From NCBI RefSeq assembly GCF_904849725.1, contig NC_058518.1:418197081-418261080 (forward strand): 64,000 bases of DNA, in the 5' to 3' direction. Position numbers and translations under genes: made by a program. Of the stretch, positions 12,851 through 22,914 are shown piece after piece (positions within the stretch are counted from its first letter, which is position 1; the number at the start of each line of letters is the position of its first letter). The notes beneath the pieces were generated by a model that was not told the origin of the DNA, ran no database searches, and saw only the letters and a list, made by a program, of their open reading frames with translations. This DNA comes from Hordeum vulgare subsp. vulgare (lineage: Eukaryota; Streptophyta; Magnoliopsida; Poales; Poaceae).

Positions 12851-12874
12851 GGGTTTCCTCCCAACAAGCGCTTT
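12851..12874 (-). promoter_or_regulatory. Conserved box downstream of the Gypsy-E coding region
   Basis: On the - strand it reads AAAGCGCTTGTTGGGAGG followed by AAACCC. Nearly the same box lies at 25486-25509 in Gypsy-D and 37742-37764 in Gypsy-H, each time just 3' of the last coding motif. The function is unknown. Confidence 0.5.
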
Positions 12875-12910
12875 CTTTTATGACTTTGAGCTAGGCATAA
12901 TGCAAGAAGA

Positions 12911-13348
12911 TCAAGTGTTATCAACTCCAACAGAATAACTTGCCCGTGTAAAGGACTCATAAGGTAACTTAATCTTCTTTCTAGGGAAGTGTTCCATTCC
13001 CCTTTTAAGAGGAAATTGGAATTTACTAATTCCCTCTTTCATGTAAATGTTAGCACCAACGGTGCGGAGAAAAGGACGTCCCAAAATAATTGGACATGAA
13101 GGATCACATTCAATGTCAATAATAAGAAAATCAACGGGCATATAATTATCATTGACAATAATAAGAACATCATCTATTCTCCCTAAAGGTTTCTTTATGG
13201 AAGAATCAAAAAGACGAACATTAAAAGAACATGTATCATAGGGTTTCCAATCAAGCATATCATACATTCTTTTGGGCATAACGGAGGCACTAGCTCCAAC
13301 ATCATACAATGCAAAGCAAGATATATTATTCAATTTAACCTTGACCAT
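12911..13348 (-). pseudogene. Gypsy-E aspartic protease
   Basis: The 145-codon frame contains the retropepsin active-site motif YDVGASASVMP (D-V-G) and the downstream flap and ILGRPFLRT motif, as in Athila-lineage proteases. It shares a frame with the gag C-terminal piece (13769-14155), but intervening stops in 13349-13768 cut it off. Such a protease would mature Gag. The frame then ends with no RT downstream. I list it as a pseudogene because no intact gag-protease fusion remains. Confidence 0.85.
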
Positions 13349-13768
13349 AGGATTCCAACCATCTTCTAGTTTTCTAGGGATGGAAGTCTCTAGCTTGAGC
13401 TTCTCCTACCTAGCTTTGATAAGAGCATTGGTAATATGCTCGGTGAAGGCAATATTGAGCATACTGGTGTGGGGGTCTTTAACCATTCTTTGCAAAAAGG
13501 TGATAACTTCTGAGAGACTACAATTGTCAAAATCAAGGTTATTACCATTAATTCAAGTGGTAGTAATGTCCTCTAAGCTCATTCTTTTGGTTTTCTCTAA
13601 ATTCATAGGACCTTCTTGTCCTATAGTTGAGGTATTAGCATCACCATTAATAGGTCCATTGAGACTAGGAGTGCGATGGGTGCTAAAAGTTTTGAGATCC
13701 TCAACAACTTGTGTAGTAGCAATGGTAGTGTGTGTAGGAAGGCTCTTAATTCTCTCTTCCTCTTCCTT

Positions 13769-14155
13769 TTATCTAGCACATCTCTCTTTAAGTTTGGCTA
13801 GCATTCTTATGTTCTCATTAATTTGGACTTGGATAGCATTCGTGGGTGTGGTCTTCCTTTCCTCAAGTGGGGAAGTTCTAATTTTAAGCACCTCTACATC
13901 ATGAGCTATGTTGTCCACCTTCAAAGAGAGACTAACTAATTTCTCTAGTTTCTCTTCTACACTCTTGTTGAAGGCTTTTTGAGAGGTGATAAAATCTTTA
14001 AGCATGCTCTCTAATTCATAAGTGGAGTTTTTGGTGCTAGGATAATTGTTGTTGTTCCCATAGTTGTTGGATGGGAACAATCTAGGATTGCTACCAAAAT
14101 TACTCCTATAAGCATTGTTATTGAAGTTGTTCCTAGAAATAAAATTAACGTCCAC
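13769..14155 (-). pseudogene. Gypsy-E gag C-terminal part
   Basis: An Asn-rich segment (NNFNNNAYRSNFGSN) is followed by a predicted coiled coil (SVEEKLEKLVSLSLKVDNIAHDV, spread over about 25 residues). This order is typical of the C-terminal half of Gag in grass Athila-lineage elements. It is out of frame with the N-terminal part and separated by stops at 14156-14298. The + strand frame of about 210 codons over the same DNA is a shadow. Confidence 0.75.
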
Positions 14156-14295
14156 TTGCTCTCTTTATTGAGCAACCAAAGAATTTAAAGGAACATCATG
14201 AGGATCAATAGGAGCTTGCTTAGTAAGTAGAGTCATGATCATGTCAACCTTATCATTAAGGGAGGAAATCTCCTCAACAGAGTTTACCTTCCTAC

Positions 14296-14957
14296 CTATT
14301 GGAGCTCTCTCGGTGTGCCATTGAGAATAATTTGCATCATCTCATCCAATAGCTTTGTGGCAGAACCAAGTGTAGTTAACATAAAGGTTCCTCCCGCGAC
14401 CGAGTCTAACAGATTCCGTGAGGTAAAGTTCAATCCTGCATAGGAAGTTTGGATAACCATCCAAGTATTCAAACCATGAGTAGGGCAATTCTTAACAAGA
14501 GATTTCATACATTCCCAAGCTTGAGCAACATCTTCATTATCCAATTGCCTAAAATTCATAATGTTACTCCTCAACTGGATAATCTTAGCAGGCGGGTAAT
14601 ACTTCCCAATAAAAGCATGTTTGCACTTATCCCAAGAATCTATGCTATTCCTAGGCAAAGATTGAAGCCACACTTTAGCTCCTCCTCTGAAGGAGAAAGG
14701 AAAAAGCTTAAGTTTAACAATATCACCATCTACTTCTTTATATTTTTGCATATCACAGAGCTCAACAAAATTGTTCAAGTGCAAGGCAGCATCATCTCCA
14801 GCATCGGAGAATTGATCTTTCATAACTAGGTTCAGCAAAGCACGTTTAATCTCATAGGACGTGGCTCCAGTGGCGGGAGCAGCAATAGGAGTGCAGATAA
14901 AGTCATTGTTGTTGTCACTAGTGAAGTCACACAACTTGGTGTTCTCAGTGGAACCCA
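14296..14957 (-). pseudogene. Gypsy-E gag N-terminal part (Retrotrans_gag)
   Basis: The start chosen is the ATG at 14957 (MGSTENTKLCDF); it is the first methionine giving a normal Gag N-terminus, although the frame is open upstream to 15147. The Retrotrans_gag core is seen as KLKLFPFSFRGGAKVWLQSL, then CKHAFIGKYYPP, LRSNIMNFRQ, AWECMKSLVKNCPTHGL and LLDSVAGGTFM. It stops at TAG (14296-14298), after which the rest of Gag follows in broken frames. Gag would assemble the particle that carries element RNA. The family assignment is firm. The element-specific name is unknown. Confidence 0.88.
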
Positions 14958-15075
14958 TAACAGAGGCAACAAGCAAGAGCAAAGCAACTATTTGTTGTTG
15001 TTTCTGGTATAAGACTCTAAAGCAAAAACTAGAAAGCAAACTAACAAGACTAAAAAGCAAAGGTAAAAGATAGTG

Positions 15076-15088
15076 TGCAACGGTGCCA
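15076..15088 (-). promoter_or_regulatory. Gypsy-E primer binding site (tRNA-Asp type, degraded)
   Basis: On the - strand it reads TGGCACCGTTGCA, 11 of 13 positions matching the tRNA-Asp site TGGCGCCGTTGCC. It lies 10 bp inside the 5' LTR, the same spacing as in Gypsy-D and within one base of G1, G2 and H. Confidence 0.75.
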
Positions 15089-15098
15089 GAAATACGCT

Positions 15099-17083
15099 TG
15101 ATGACGAGTTGATGGATATACTTCTTGCCCCTCGTTGGATACCCCAAGTGGAAGGTGGAGATGTAGTCAGCATCAAATTTCCCTTACACAGAGACTATAA
15201 GGTTTATCGAACCAAGAGGACTCCTAGGCTCAACAAGTAGGTGTCTTCCACCCTGGCGCTAGCAGAAGACGTGGACCTGCACACACAACAACTAACTTTG
15301 CTCCCAACGAGTACAGAGAGGTTGTCAATCTCTCTGGGCTTGTAGTTTGCAAAGGATAAAAACACAAGCGGGAAGGTAATAGTGATTGCAACGGAAAAGT
15401 AAAGAAAGCGGTAAATGATGGAGGTGTAAACAATGATGGTGATATGGACCGAAGTCACATGGCGTTCACTAGTGATGTATCTCTCCCGAAAGACGATAAA
15501 CAATTAGGCTAGGGGTAAACAAATCACAGTTGGGAAATTGACAGAATTATGATCGCACCGAAATCCTAATTATGCTCCTTGATAGTTAGAGGTTCAATAG
15601 TAATGGGCAGTACGCCAAGAAAAGTAGACCGTTTATTCATCAGCATGTACTTACTAATCATCCACCTTGAGATATCTATCCATAACATATCTCCGGTATT
15701 AAGTTGCGAGCCCCACCTAAAGTGTAAACTCAAAGCAACAGACAACTGCATTAACGAACTATGCGTAAGGTAAACAATCCTTGCAACCGTGGTCACAAGC
15801 ACCATTGTTTTCTCCCTGGTGGCAACAAGCACATCCCCTAGTCTCATGTTTCTGTCACTCAAGCTAGACACCGAGGGGCATGAACCCACAATCATGCATA
15901 ACGCTCCCTCTTGGAGTCATGATCTACTACTTGACAAAGCAATAAAAAGCAACCGAGAACATGCATGAATCACTAAGGAACATAATATAAAAGGATAATC
16001 AAATATATAACTCATAACAATCTGAACATAATCTCATAATCCATCGGATCCCAACAAACCGAGCATAGCAATAGCAAGAGAATTACATAGATGCCTTGAT
16101 CATGTAGGGCAGCTCACAAGGACTAACCATTGAAGCACAAGATTGGAGAGAAGACATCACATAGCTACTGGTCATGGACCCATGGTCCAAGGAGGACTAC
16201 TCACGACACTTCCGGGAAGCATCTGTTAGCAGATCCCTGGCAATGTCTAGAAAATTGTTGTTCTCGATTGCTAAAGCAATAAATAGCAAGGGAGAACATG
16301 CATGAATCACTAAGGAACATAATATAAAAGGATAATCAAATATACAACACATAACAATGTGAAAATAATCTCATAATCCATCGGATCCCAACAAACCGAG
16401 CATAGCAATAGCAAGAGAATTACATAGATGCCTTGATCATGTAGGGCAGCTCACAAGGACTAACCATTGAAGCACAAGATTGGAGAGAAGACATCACATA
16501 GCTACTGGTCATGGACTCATGGTCCAAGGAGGACTACTCACGGCACGTCCAGGAAGCATCCATGGCGGTGGAGAAGCTCCCGGAGGTCAATCCTCCCTCC
16601 GGCAGGGTGCCGGGAAGAGGTCTGCTGACGCTCCCGATCTCGGAAGCGCTGCGGCGACGGAACGATGTAGAAATTCGCGATTCCAGAGAGTCTGCGAGGG
16701 TTTCCTCTTGGGACTCTCAATATAGGCCAAAGGAGGGCACTCGAAGAGGTGGTACCCACCCAGGCGACCTCCTGGTGCGGCCTAGGGCCTGGGCGCGCTA
16801 GCAGGCCACTTGGGAGGCCCCTGGCCCTCCTTCGGTGATCCGGAAGCTTCTGTTTCGCTGATTTTTTATATATTTTTTCTGGAATTTTTTGGGCTTCGGA
16901 AAATTGGGTAAAAGCCCCTACAAAATAGACATCAGCAAACAGACACTGGAACTGGGTGCACTGAGTTAGTAGGTTAGTCCAAATATGTGTAAAATGATAT
17001 AAAAGTGTAGAAAAACATATAACAATTTCACCCAAAAGATCATGGAACAAGAAAAAAATTATAGATACGTTTTGGACGTATCA
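15099..17083 (-). repeat. Gypsy-E 5' LTR with internal duplication
   Basis: It is homologous to the left LTR over its whole length, with TGATGACGAGTTGATGG at the left and GGACGTATCA at the right. A segment of about 290 bp (about 15936-16223) is repeated at about 16273-16560 with a period of 337 bp; the 47-49 bp between the copies match neither LTR. The left LTR has this segment once. Confidence 0.92.
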
Positions 17084-17088
17084 TTCGC

Positions 17089-19087
17089 AAGTCGAACAAT
17101 TGCCAAATGATGTAGGAGATAAGGAACCTTCGGAAGCCATCCAAGATCTACCTATCAGCAAGATTCGTCCCATGGAGGTGAAGGAAATTACTTCATCAAC
17201 TCAAGTGTAAACTCCTACTTCCCGTCAAGGCAAACCATAAAACGACATGGAGGCATCCACATGCGGTACATGACATAATGAAGAAGAGGAAGAAGTACAT
17301 CGTTATGATCCACCTCAACCTTCCTCACTACTATCTCGAGGAGACGACACCATCAACGACAACAATCAATAAGTTGATGCTGAAGAAACTCCACCATCCA
17401 ACAAGAAGAAGCTATCACGAGTTCGAGAAAGAGTGGACAAAGATCATCCGCTGAATCAAATCTTCGGTGACATACAAACCAGGAGAATCACTCGCTCTAA
17501 ATCTCGCGTAGCTAACTTTTGTGAGCATTACTCATTTATCTCTAGTATTGAGCCTATGAATGTAGAAGAATCCCTTCAAGACCCGGATTGGGTGAATGCC
17601 CTACACGAAGAGCTACACAACTTTGAGAGGAATTAAGTGTGGACACTTGTTGAGAAACCCAAGGACGAACACAACATCATCGATACAAAATGGGTGTTTC
17701 AGAACAATCAAGATGAAGATGGTCAAGTCATACACCACAAGGCGCGTCTCGTAGCCCAAGATTACACGCAAGTCGAAGGTATGGACTACGGTGATACTTA
17801 TGTCCCCGTTGCTAGACTTGAAGCCAATAGTATTCTTCTCTCTTATTCCAATCACCATGATATTACTCTTTACCAAATGGATATCAAAAGTGCTTTTCTA
17901 AATGCTGAAATTGAGGAGGAAGTTTATGTGAAACAACCTCCCAGTTTTGTGAACCCCAAGAAACCTAATCATGTTTACAAACTTCATAAATCTTTACATG
18001 GTCTTAAACAAGCCCCTAGAGCATGGTACAAATGTCTAACGAAGTTTCTCATTGAAAAGGGTTTTGAGATTGGTAAAATTGATGCAACCTTATTCACTAA
18101 AAGAGTTAATGGAGAACTATTTGTGTGCCAAATATATGTGGATGATATTATCTTTGGTTCTACTAACCCACATTTTATTGAGAAATTTGGAAGGTTGATG
18201 TTACAAAAGTATGAGATGTCTATGATGTGTGAGCTGAAATTCTTCCTTGGTTTGCAAATCAAAGAATCGAGAGAAGGTACGTTTATATATCAAACAAAGT
18301 ACACCAAGGACTTAATCAATAAGTTCAACATACAAGAGTGCAAAGGTATGAGAACCCCCATGCCTACTAGTGGACATGTTTACCTTACTAAGGAGGACAA
18401 ACCGGTTGATCAAAAGGTCTATCATTCAATGATCGGTTCTTTGCTATATATACGTGCCTCATGTCCCGATATCATGTTGAGTGTTTGCATGTGTGCCCAA
18501 TATCAAGCGGCACCTAAAGAGTGTCTTCTATTGCCTGTGAAAAGAATCGCGAGACACCTGATACATACACCAAACTTTGGCTTTTGGTATCCCAAGGGGT
18601 CTTCTTTCAATCTTGTTAGCTATTCCGACTCGGACTATGACAAAGACAAGGTTGGTACAAAATCTACCTCGGGTACATGTCAATTTCTTGGGAGATCCCT
18701 TGTGTCTTGGTCATCCATGAAACAAAACTCGGTATCAATATCTATTGCCGAAGGGGAATGCATTGTCGCGAGATCATGTTGTGCGCAATTACTATGGATG
18801 ACTCAAACTCTTAGGATTATGGCATTCATGTGAGACATGTTCCATTATTGTGTGACAATGAAAGTGCTATTAAAATTTCCTATAATCATGTGCAACATTC
18901 TCGAACTTCACATATTCAAGTGCGACATCATTTCATTCGTGATCATGTTGGTAAAGGAGATATAGATCTCAAGCATGTTCGTACCGACAAACAATTAGCT
19001 GATATCTTTACCAAACCACTTGATGAGAAAGTGTTTTGTCATTTGAGGAGTGAGTTGAACATCGTTGATGCTTCAAACTTGAGCTAG
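17089..19087 (+). pseudogene. Copia-A reverse transcriptase and RNase H (broken)
   Basis: Coding resumes after Gypsy-E with a degenerate linker (17089-17432). Then comes an RVT_2 domain: EPMNVEESLQDPDWVNAL and WTLVEKPK, separated by one TAA at 17634-17636 in an otherwise continuous frame. The palm motif YQMDIKSAFLNAEI is followed by catalytic YVDDIIFGS, with the Tyr codon at 18135. RNase H follows with YSDSDYDKD, TSGTCQFLG, SWSSMKQ and AEGECIVA. A one-base loss near 18812 shifts the last part into the frame at 18830-19087, with LCDNESAIK and LADIFTKPL, the normal Copia Pol C-terminus. Pol would copy element RNA to DNA in the particle. Two lesions are seen in this half besides the linker damage. 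Confidence 0.93.
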
Positions 19088-20603
19088 ATTCATTTGGATG
19101 CATGCAAGGGCATGAGCTTGATTGCTTATTCCATGATGCTATTGATATGACTATCTTAAATCTTGGAAAAATATGCTCCCCTGTATTGCATCTAATCTTT
19201 TGTAGGTACTTGGAAGAACTACATTCCACAAGATTGCTATCAACTCACATCAAAAGCAATCTTGCCATGGCAGCCTATTCTTCGGAGATGAAGGAAGAGG
19301 AAAACACAATATGTAGGTGAAAAGTGAATCAAAACAACAAGGATAGCTCCCAACTCAAGATGATCTTCATCAACATTGAGAATCAACAACAAGTCCACCT
19401 ACATTCCATGTCATCAACATCATTCGAAGGTATGTACTCATATCCTTGATAAGGCTTTGCACCAAGACATGAGGTAAAGCAACTCAACTGATATGAAGAC
19501 ATTAAAATGCTTAATCAAAAAATGGTAACCCCATTTTGCGCTTAACGTTGAGTATGACCTATGATCAAGCATTCTTGCTTGACTCCTGAAGTCAATATAC
19601 TCTAATAAGGTGACCTAGTCATCACCCAACATCTAGATGGAGATTCTTGTGTGGTTCATGATTTAGTTGCTTGATTTCTTGAAACCATCCAACTCTCATC
19701 TATAGGTGTTTATATTTCCAACAATTGGTATCCCTTTTAAAATTGGTATCTTATTACAATCTTTGAACTTTTTCTGCCTGATTGAGTTGAGAAGTTGAAA
19801 TTCATTGCAACTTGGTTTCACCAAATCGAGAAACTCGGTCTAACCGATTTCTTTGAGATTCCTATTTGTCATTCTCGGTTCTATCGAACCACACTCCTCA
19901 GTGACACCGAATTTATCTCTGCCTACGATCTTTTGAAAATTTTGAATATTTTCCAAAGAGGGAGAAAACCTTTCAGTGATCCCAAGTTTAATTACCTCAT
20001 GAGCTATTATTAAACTTTTCCAATCTTGTTAAAGGAGGATATAAATTGGTTTCTCATAACTTTCAAAGAAGGATAAATACTTCAAAGGTTGAGAAGACCT
20101 CACTGATCACACAATGTAAGAGGGAGAAACACCTAGGATCCCAAACAAACTGGGGGAGATCTTTCTAGGAACTCTTATCCATATTAAAGGGGTAGAACAT
20201 TCAATGAACCCTTAGCTACTACCTAAGGGGGAGAAAAATTCAAGGGACCCTTATCAGAGAGAGAAGAATCCACTATCCCTTACTCTTAGTGAACCCATAC
20301 CCTCTGACCTTTTTGGAAATTAATGCCAAAGGGGGATAAATATCAAAGCTTCCAATAAGCTTCAACCGAAAGGGGAGATATATCAAGAATGGAAGTTTTG
20401 AAGACCTGCCAAAGGAGATATATCAAACCTTACACATTCAGGGGGAGAGATACAATTAAGGGAAAGAGGGAGATAAAATTTTAATTGCATTTTATTTCTA
20501 TCTATGGATTGAACATGTCTTACCCTTCCTACTCCCAATATCTACATGCTATGTTTCAGGGGAGAGGTAATCTTACATATTCATACTTACGGGAGAAAGT
20601 TCT
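19088..20603 (+). other. Copia-A 3' internal non-coding region, first part
   Basis: No credible ORF. The first kilobase is AT-rich. The last 500 bp hold a purine-tract array listed separately. The region is interrupted at 20603 by the Angela-like solo LTR (target site GTTCT) and resumes at 29324. Confidence 0.7.
20151..20480 (+). repeat. Array of purine-rich tracts resembling the Copia-A polypurine tract
   Basis: Tracts of the form AAGGGGGAGA occur at about 20151, 20225, 20328, 20369, 20411, 20440 and 20462. They resemble the true tract AAAAAAGGGGAGAT just before the 3' LTR (about 29795-29807). They are separated by short AT-rich words, often ATATCAA. They may be leftover duplications or alternative plus-strand primers. 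Confidence 0.5.
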
Positions 20604-21116
20604 TGTTGGGGAACGTCGCATGGGAAACAAAAAATTTCCTACGCACACACAAGATCTATCAATGGTGATGACCATCATGAGAGGACAGAATGCATCTACA
20701 TACCCTTGTAGATCAAAAAGCGGAAGCATATATAACGCGGTTGATGTAGTCGAACATCTTCATGATCCAAATCGCAATCCGTCCCATGATCCCATCGTGA
20801 TCCATCCCGCAATCTCATCACGATCCGTCCCCATGATCTCATCACGATTCATCCCGATCTAGTGCCGAACGAACGACACCTACGCATTCAACACACGTAT
20901 AGCTCGATGAAGATCTCCGCCTTCTTGATAGAGCAAGAGGAGGGGAGAGGCAGCTGAGTTCTCCGACAGCCTAACGGCGTGGCGGCGATGGTGGTGGAGC
21001 TAATCCGGTAGGGCTTCGCAGTGCACTGCCAAAACTATTCCAGAGGAAGAACGAACTAGAGGGAGGGAGAGGGGTTGCGCCTTGGATTAAGGTATAGGTT
21101 GCCCTCTCTCCCCTCT

Positions 21117-21127
21117 AGTATATATAG
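21117..21127 (-). promoter_or_regulatory. TATA box of the Angela-like LTR
   Basis: On the - strand it reads CCTATATATAC, the only strong TATA in this half of the LTR. It is placed between the U3 part (right) and the GC-rich leader (left), consistent with the LTR's - strand orientation. Confidence 0.5.
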
Positions 21128-21297
21128 GAGGGAGGGGGAAGGAGTGGCGCCCAAGGGTTTTCCCTAGGGTTGGCCGGCCACACTCAAGAGGAGGAATCCT
21201 CCTCCACCAAGGGAGGTAAAGTCCTACTCCTAGTAGGATTCCCTCCCACTTGGCCTCCTCCCACCCTTTGGCGCAAGGGCCTTTAGGGGCTCTCTCC

Positions 21298-22899
21298 TAA
21301 TGTTTGCTGTGTATCCCTTGCAATGGCGCATGTTGTGTCGACGGCACCAGGAATCCTTCAGCAACGGCTATGTCTTAAGGGACTTCCTAGGCAAGTATGC
21401 AAAGGATTTCCCCCGTGGCCTTGGAGCCTTGCGTTGGTGTTCCCTCGAAGCAGAAAGGGTGATGTAGCACAGCGACGGTAAGTATTTCCCTCAGTTTGAG
21501 AACCAAGGTATCAATCCGGCGGAAGAGTATCTCAAGATCCTGCACAAACACAAAAGCTTGCACCCAACGCTATGAAGGGGTTGTCAATCCCTTATAGATT
21601 GTTTGCCAAGTGAGAAATGAAAGCAACAAAGTAACAAAGCAAAGTAAAAGCGGAGATGTAAACGATGGATGTGAATAGACCCGGGGGCCGTAGTGTTTAC
21701 TAGTGGCTTCTCTCATGAAAGCAAGTAGACGGTGGGTGAACAAATTACTGTCGAGCAATTGATAGAACTGTGCAGAGTCGTGACGATATCTATGCAATGA
21801 TTATTTCTATAGGCATCACGTCCGAAACAAGTAGACCGATACTTTATGCATCTACTACTATTACTCCACACGTCGACCGCTATCCAGCATGCATCTAGTG
21901 TATTAAGTCCAAAAGAACAGAGTAACGCCTTAAGCAAGATGACATGATGTAGAGGGATAATCTCAAACCAATGATAAAACCCCCATCTTTTTACCCTTGA
22001 TGGCAACTGCTTGATGTGTGCCTTGCTGCCCCTACTGTCATTGGGAAAGGTCACCACATGGCAGAACCCAAAACCAAGCACTTCTCCCATTGCAAGAATC
22101 ATAGATCTAGTTGGCCAAACAAAACCCAAGACTCAGAGAGACTTATAAGGATATCAAATCATGCATATAAGAAATCAGCAAAGACTCAAATATATATCAT
22201 ATATAATCTGATCACAAGTCCACAATTCATCAGATCTCGACAAACACACCGCCAAAGAAGATTACATCGGATAGATCTCCATGAAGATCATGGAGAACTT
22301 TGTATTGAAGATCCAAGAGAGAGAAGAAGCCATCTAGCTACTAACTACGGACCCGTAGGTCTGAAGTGAACTACTCACGAGTCATTGGAGGGGCGATGAT
22401 GATGATGAAGAAGCCCTCCAACTCCAAAGTCCCCTCCGGCAGGCTCCCGGGAAGGGTCTCCAGATGAGATCTCGCCGAAACGAAAGCTTGCGGCGGCGGA
22501 AAAGTATTTTCGAGGCTCCGTTGATTTTTTGCGGAATATTTGGGAATTTATAGGCCAAACACCTATGCCAGGGGGCGGCCAGGGAGGCCACAAGCCTGCC
22601 CACCGTCGCCTCCCCCTGGTGGCGGATTGGGGGCTTGTGGGCTCCCTGGAGCCCACCTGGCTTGGCCCAAAAGCCCTGTGGACTTCTTCCGTTCGGGAAA
22701 AAATCATTTCGGGGTTTTTCTTCCGTTTGGACTCCGTTCCAAAATCAGATCTAAAAAGAGTCAAAAACACGAAAAAACAGGAACTGGCACTTGGCACTGA
22801 ATTAATAAGTTAGTCCCAAAAAGATACATAAAACATACAAAGAAGACAAGATAACAACATGAAACCATCAAAAATTATAGATACGTTTGAGACGTATCA
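21298..22899 (-). repeat. Gypsy-D 3' LTR (left copy)
   Basis: It reads on the + strand from TAATGTTTGCTGTGTATCCC (first dinucleotide mutated from TG) to GAGACGTATCA. It matches 26563-28175 throughout; several frames inside (for example over 21713-22129 and 22375-22797) recur in the other LTR because of this and are not genes. Confidence 0.92.
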
Positions 22900-22900
22900 A

Positions 22901-22914
22901 GCATCCCCAAGCTT
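22901..22914 (-). promoter_or_regulatory. Gypsy-D polypurine tract
   Basis: On the - strand it is AAGCTTGGGGATGC, one base before the 3' LTR. The same 14-mer occurs exactly inside the element at 24848-24861. Confidence 0.8.

Larger units (their letters stand above)
8398..17083 (-). mobile_element. Gypsy-E: Athila-type element with gag and protease but no RT or integrase
   Basis: It is inserted in the Copia-A pol gene. LTRs lie at 8398-10052 and 15099-17083. A degenerate tRNA-Asp primer site and a polypurine-tract motif sit at the expected places on the - strand. The TSD is weak: TTTGG at 8393-8397 against TTCGC at 17084-17088. The Copia-A reading frame nevertheless joins sensibly across the element with one copy of TTCGC, so I attribute the mismatch to mutation. 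The internal region (10053-15098) contains gag and a retropepsin only; the remaining about 2.8 kb on the 3' side is non-coding. It is therefore a structurally non-autonomous Gypsy. Confidence 0.9.

Noticed and set aside
13272..13904. Open + strand frame of about 210 codons
   Set aside because: It is antisense to the Gypsy-E protease and gag C-terminus, has no domain, and its composition mirrors the opposite coding strand.
8393..17088. Gypsy-E insertion site as two unrelated truncations
   Set aside because: The TSD is poor (TTTGG/TTCGC), but both LTR ends are complete and the Copia-A pol motifs continue across the element, so a single insertion is the better reading.
22375..22797. 140-codon - strand frame in GC-rich DNA
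   Set aside because: It lies inside the Gypsy-D LTR leader and recurs with differences at 27640-27957 in the other LTR; not a gene.
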